Source: Lysobacterales bacterium CG02_land_8_20_14_3_00_62_12 (GTDB taxonomy: Bacteria > Pseudomonadota > Gammaproteobacteria > Xanthomonadales > Ahniellaceae). From it: a stretch of DNA of 7,112 bases. The stretch is taken from assembly GCA_002785585.1 (NCBI GenBank), contig PEUI01000352.1:1-7112 (forward strand), in the 5' to 3' direction. The notes below the pieces were generated by a model that worked only from the letters and a program-made list of their open reading frames with translations, searched no databases and was not told the origin of the DNA. Below, piece after piece: positions 5,797-7,112 of the stretch (positions within the stretch are counted from its first letter, which is position 1; every line of letters begins with the position of its first letter). The translations under genes and the position numbers were made by a program.

Positions 5797-5826
5797 TCCA
5801 CACAGGTCGAGCCTGCCCCCTATAAT
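5797..5826 (+). promoter_or_regulatory. sigma-70-type promoter of aceF
   Basis: A perfect -10 box TATAAT occupies 5821-5826 in otherwise very GC-rich sequence. The best -35 partner is TCCACA (5797-5802, 4 of 6 matches to TTGACA) at an 18-bp spacing. Transcription should begin near 5833, giving an aceF leader of about 25 nt. No PdhR-type palindrome is evident. The rest of the 205-bp region (5654-5858) must also hold the leftward promoter of the 75-aa gene, which I could not place. Confidence 0.65.
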
Positions 5827-5858
5827 CGACCCCCACGTCGCCAACGAGACCCCCCGCA

Positions 5859-7112
5859 ATGGCCGCCATCAGCGAAGTAAAAGTGCCTGACATCGGCGCC
5901 TACAAAGATATTCCAGTGATTGAGCTCTTGGTCAAGGTGGGCGATCTGGTGAAAGCGGACCAGGGCCTGGTCTCCCTCGAATCCGACAAGGCGACGATGG
6001 AAGTACCCGCGCCGTTCGCCGGGGTGATCCGCGAACTCAAGGTCAAACTGGGCGATACCGTCTCCGAAGGCAGCCTGGTGGCGTTGCTCGAAGCCAGCGC
6101 GCCAGCGGCGCCGACGGCGGCCGTGTCGAGCGTACCCGCCGTCGCTGCCAGCGCGCCAGCGGCGCCGGCGGCGGTGCCGGTCGCGGTGACCAGTAGCCCC
6201 TTGCCGAACCCGGACCTGGCGGCCTTCATCGCCAAACCACCGGTGCCCTTTGATGCCGCCGTGGGCAGTGCTGCTCCTCACGCCAGCCCCGCCGTGCGCC
6301 TGTTTGCGCGCGAACTCGGTGTCGATCTGGCCAAGATCACCCAGGGTAGTGGTCGCAAGCATCGCATCACCCGGGAAGACGTGCAGGGCTTCGTCAAGCG
6401 CGCATTGGCGCAGGGGCCAACGCCGTCAGCGACCACTGGCGAAGGCCTGCAACTGCTGCCCTGGCCGCAGCTGGATTTCAGCAAGTTCGGTGGCATCGAA
6501 AGCAAACCGCTGTCGCGCATCAAAAAGATTTCCGGGGCCAATCTGGCGCGCAACTGGGTGCGCATCCCGCATGTCACCCAGAATGACGAAGCCGATATCA
6601 CCGAGATGGAAGCCTTCCGCAAGCGCCTTGCCGAAGAAAACAAAGACCTCAAGATCACGCCGCTGGTATTCCTGATCAAAGCGGTGGTGGCGGCGCTGAA
6701 GAAATTTCCCAGTTTCAATGCCGCGCTCGATGCGACTGCAGAAAACCTGATCCTGAAAAAATATTTCCATGTCGGCATTGCCGTGGATACGCCCGATGGT
6801 CTGATGGTGCCGGTGCTGCGCGATTGCGACCGCAAAGGCTTGGTCGAACTGGCGACCGAGCTCGGCACCATTTCGCTGAAAGCACGCGAGAAGAAACTCG
6901 GGCCCACCGACATGCAGGGCGGCTGCTTCTCGATCAGCTCCCTCGGCGGCATCGGCGGCACCGGATTTACGCCGATCATCAACGCGCCCGAAGTCGCCAT
7001 TCTTGGTGTCTCCAAATCGGCGTTGAAGCCGGTCTGGAATGGTGTTGAGTTTGTGCCGCGACTGATGTTGCCGCTATCGCTCAGCTACGACCATCGGGTG
7101 ATCGATGGCGCC
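5859..7112 (+). CDS. aceF: dihydrolipoyllysine-residue acetyltransferase, pyruvate dehydrogenase E2 (3' end off window)
   Basis: The E2 core of the pyruvate dehydrogenase complex transfers the acetyl group from lipoamide to CoA in the cytoplasm. The first 418 codons are present and the frame is open to the edge. Residues about 3-77 form one lipoyl domain, with Lys44 in ESDKATMEVP as the lipoylation site. An Ala/Pro/Val-rich flexible linker covers about 79-140. The peripheral subunit-binding domain (about 141-182, SPAVRLFARELGVDLAKI...GRKHRITREDV) docks E1 or E3. The catalytic domain runs from about 215 (KPLSRIKKISGANLARNW) through FSISSLGGIGGTGFTPI and NAPEVAILGVSKSALKPVWNG to YDHRVIDGA, including catalytic His412 and Asp416. 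Only about 20-30 C-terminal residues should be missing. The catalytic domain closely follows proteobacterial AceF rather than the 2-oxoglutarate E2 SucB. There is one lipoyl domain, against three in E. coli. The ATG at 5859 has only a weak GAGA (5846-5849) upstream, but the family N-terminus begins there. aceE is not adjacent upstream; lpd may follow outside the window. Confidence 0.96.
   Translation, partial: MAAISEVKVPDIGAYKDIPVIELLVKVGDLVKADQGLVSLESDKATMEVPAPFAGVIRELKVKLGDTVSEGSLVALLEASAPAAPTAAVSSVPAVAASAPAAPAAVPVAVTSSPLPNPDLAAFIAKPPVPFDAAVGSAAPHASPAVRLFARELGVDLAKITQGSGRKHRITREDVQGFVKRALAQGPTPSATTGEGLQLLPWPQLDFSKFGGIESKPLSRIKKISGANLARNWVRIPHVTQNDEADITEMEAFRKRLAEENKDLKITPLVFLIKAVVAALKKFPSFNAALDATAENLILKKYFHVGIAVDTPDGLMVPVLRDCDRKGLVELATELGTISLKAREKKLGPTDMQGGCFSISSLGGIGGTGFTPIINAPEVAILGVSKSALKPVWNGVEFVPRLMLPLSLSYDHRVIDGA
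6093..6174 (+). repeat. in-frame direct repeat in the AceF linker
   Basis: Bases 6093-6120 recur at 6147-6174 with one mismatch in 28 (A6114 against G6168); the offset is 54 bp (18 codons). Each copy encodes ASAPAAP in the Ala/Pro linker between the lipoyl and subunit-binding domains. Such repeats can change linker length by slippage or recombination. This one is close to exact at the DNA level, which suggests a recent duplication rather than convergent codon choice. Confidence 0.8.

Noticed and set aside
5654..5893. 80-residue N-terminal extension of the 75-aa protein
   Set aside because: The extension is Ala/Gly/Pro rich, crosses the aceF promoter and start on the other strand, and the ATG at 5653 has GGAG at 6 nt.
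6278..7015. 245-codon open frame on minus within aceF
   Set aside because: Antisense shadow of a strongly recognised gene; Ser/Arg/Ala-rich product with no domain features.
1..7112. Search for tRNA, rRNA, CRISPR arrays, IS elements and attachment sites
   Set aside because: No clover-leaf, regularly spaced repeats, transposase-like frame or paired terminal repeats were seen.

Overview
The window is GC-rich, densely packed chromosomal DNA from a proteobacterium. The best guess is a gammaproteobacterium of the Xanthomonadales (Lysobacterales) type. This rests on the high G+C third-codon-position bias, a pyruvate dehydrogenase E2 of proteobacterial type that does not follow aceE, and small conserved families (DUF4156, DUF456, GFA) typical of that group. 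The taxonomic placement is inference. I see no tRNA, rRNA, CRISPR array, insertion sequence or phage gene; the window reads as ordinary core/accessory chromosome.

Layout, left to right. Bases 1-129 are the tail of an unseen rightward transcription unit: a 13-bp hairpin (61-92) and then a strong intrinsic terminator (104-129). A small DUF4156 lipoprotein gene follows on + (250-558). It converges on two leftward genes: a GFA/CENP-V family zinc protein (1692-2120) and, 47 nt downstream of it, a saccharopine-dehydrogenase-like oxidoreductase (607-1644). Divergent from the GFA gene, across 51 bp, a DUF456 membrane protein gene runs rightward from a TTG start (2172-2657). It converges, with a 22-bp gap, on a 902-codon leftward gene (2680-5388) encoding a membrane-PAS-GGDEF-EAL protein. 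A 75-aa unrecognised protein (5426-5653) lies immediately upstream of that gene and probably shares its transcript. A 205-bp divergent intergenic region (5654-5858), holding a terminator-like hairpin and a perfect TATAAT box, separates this pair from aceF, the pyruvate dehydrogenase E2 gene, which runs off the right edge about 20-30 codons before its expected end.

The most notable point is the 902-aa protein. It keeps the overall fold signatures of a GGDEF-EAL c-di-GMP protein, but both catalytic motifs are gone: GGDEF reads SDSGF and EAL reads RPR. The EAL metal-binding Asn, Glu, Asp-Asp, Lys and Glu positions are also replaced, while a correctly spaced RxxD inhibitory site remains. The reading frame is intact, so it looks like a maintained pseudoenzyme (receptor or scaffold in the sense of LapD, FimX or CsrD) rather than a decayed gene. 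Its probable operon partner, the 75-aa protein, has no function I can name; the pair is the best candidate here for an undescribed signalling unit. The other genes look like unrelated housekeeping and envelope functions, and I see no sign that the window as a whole forms one system.
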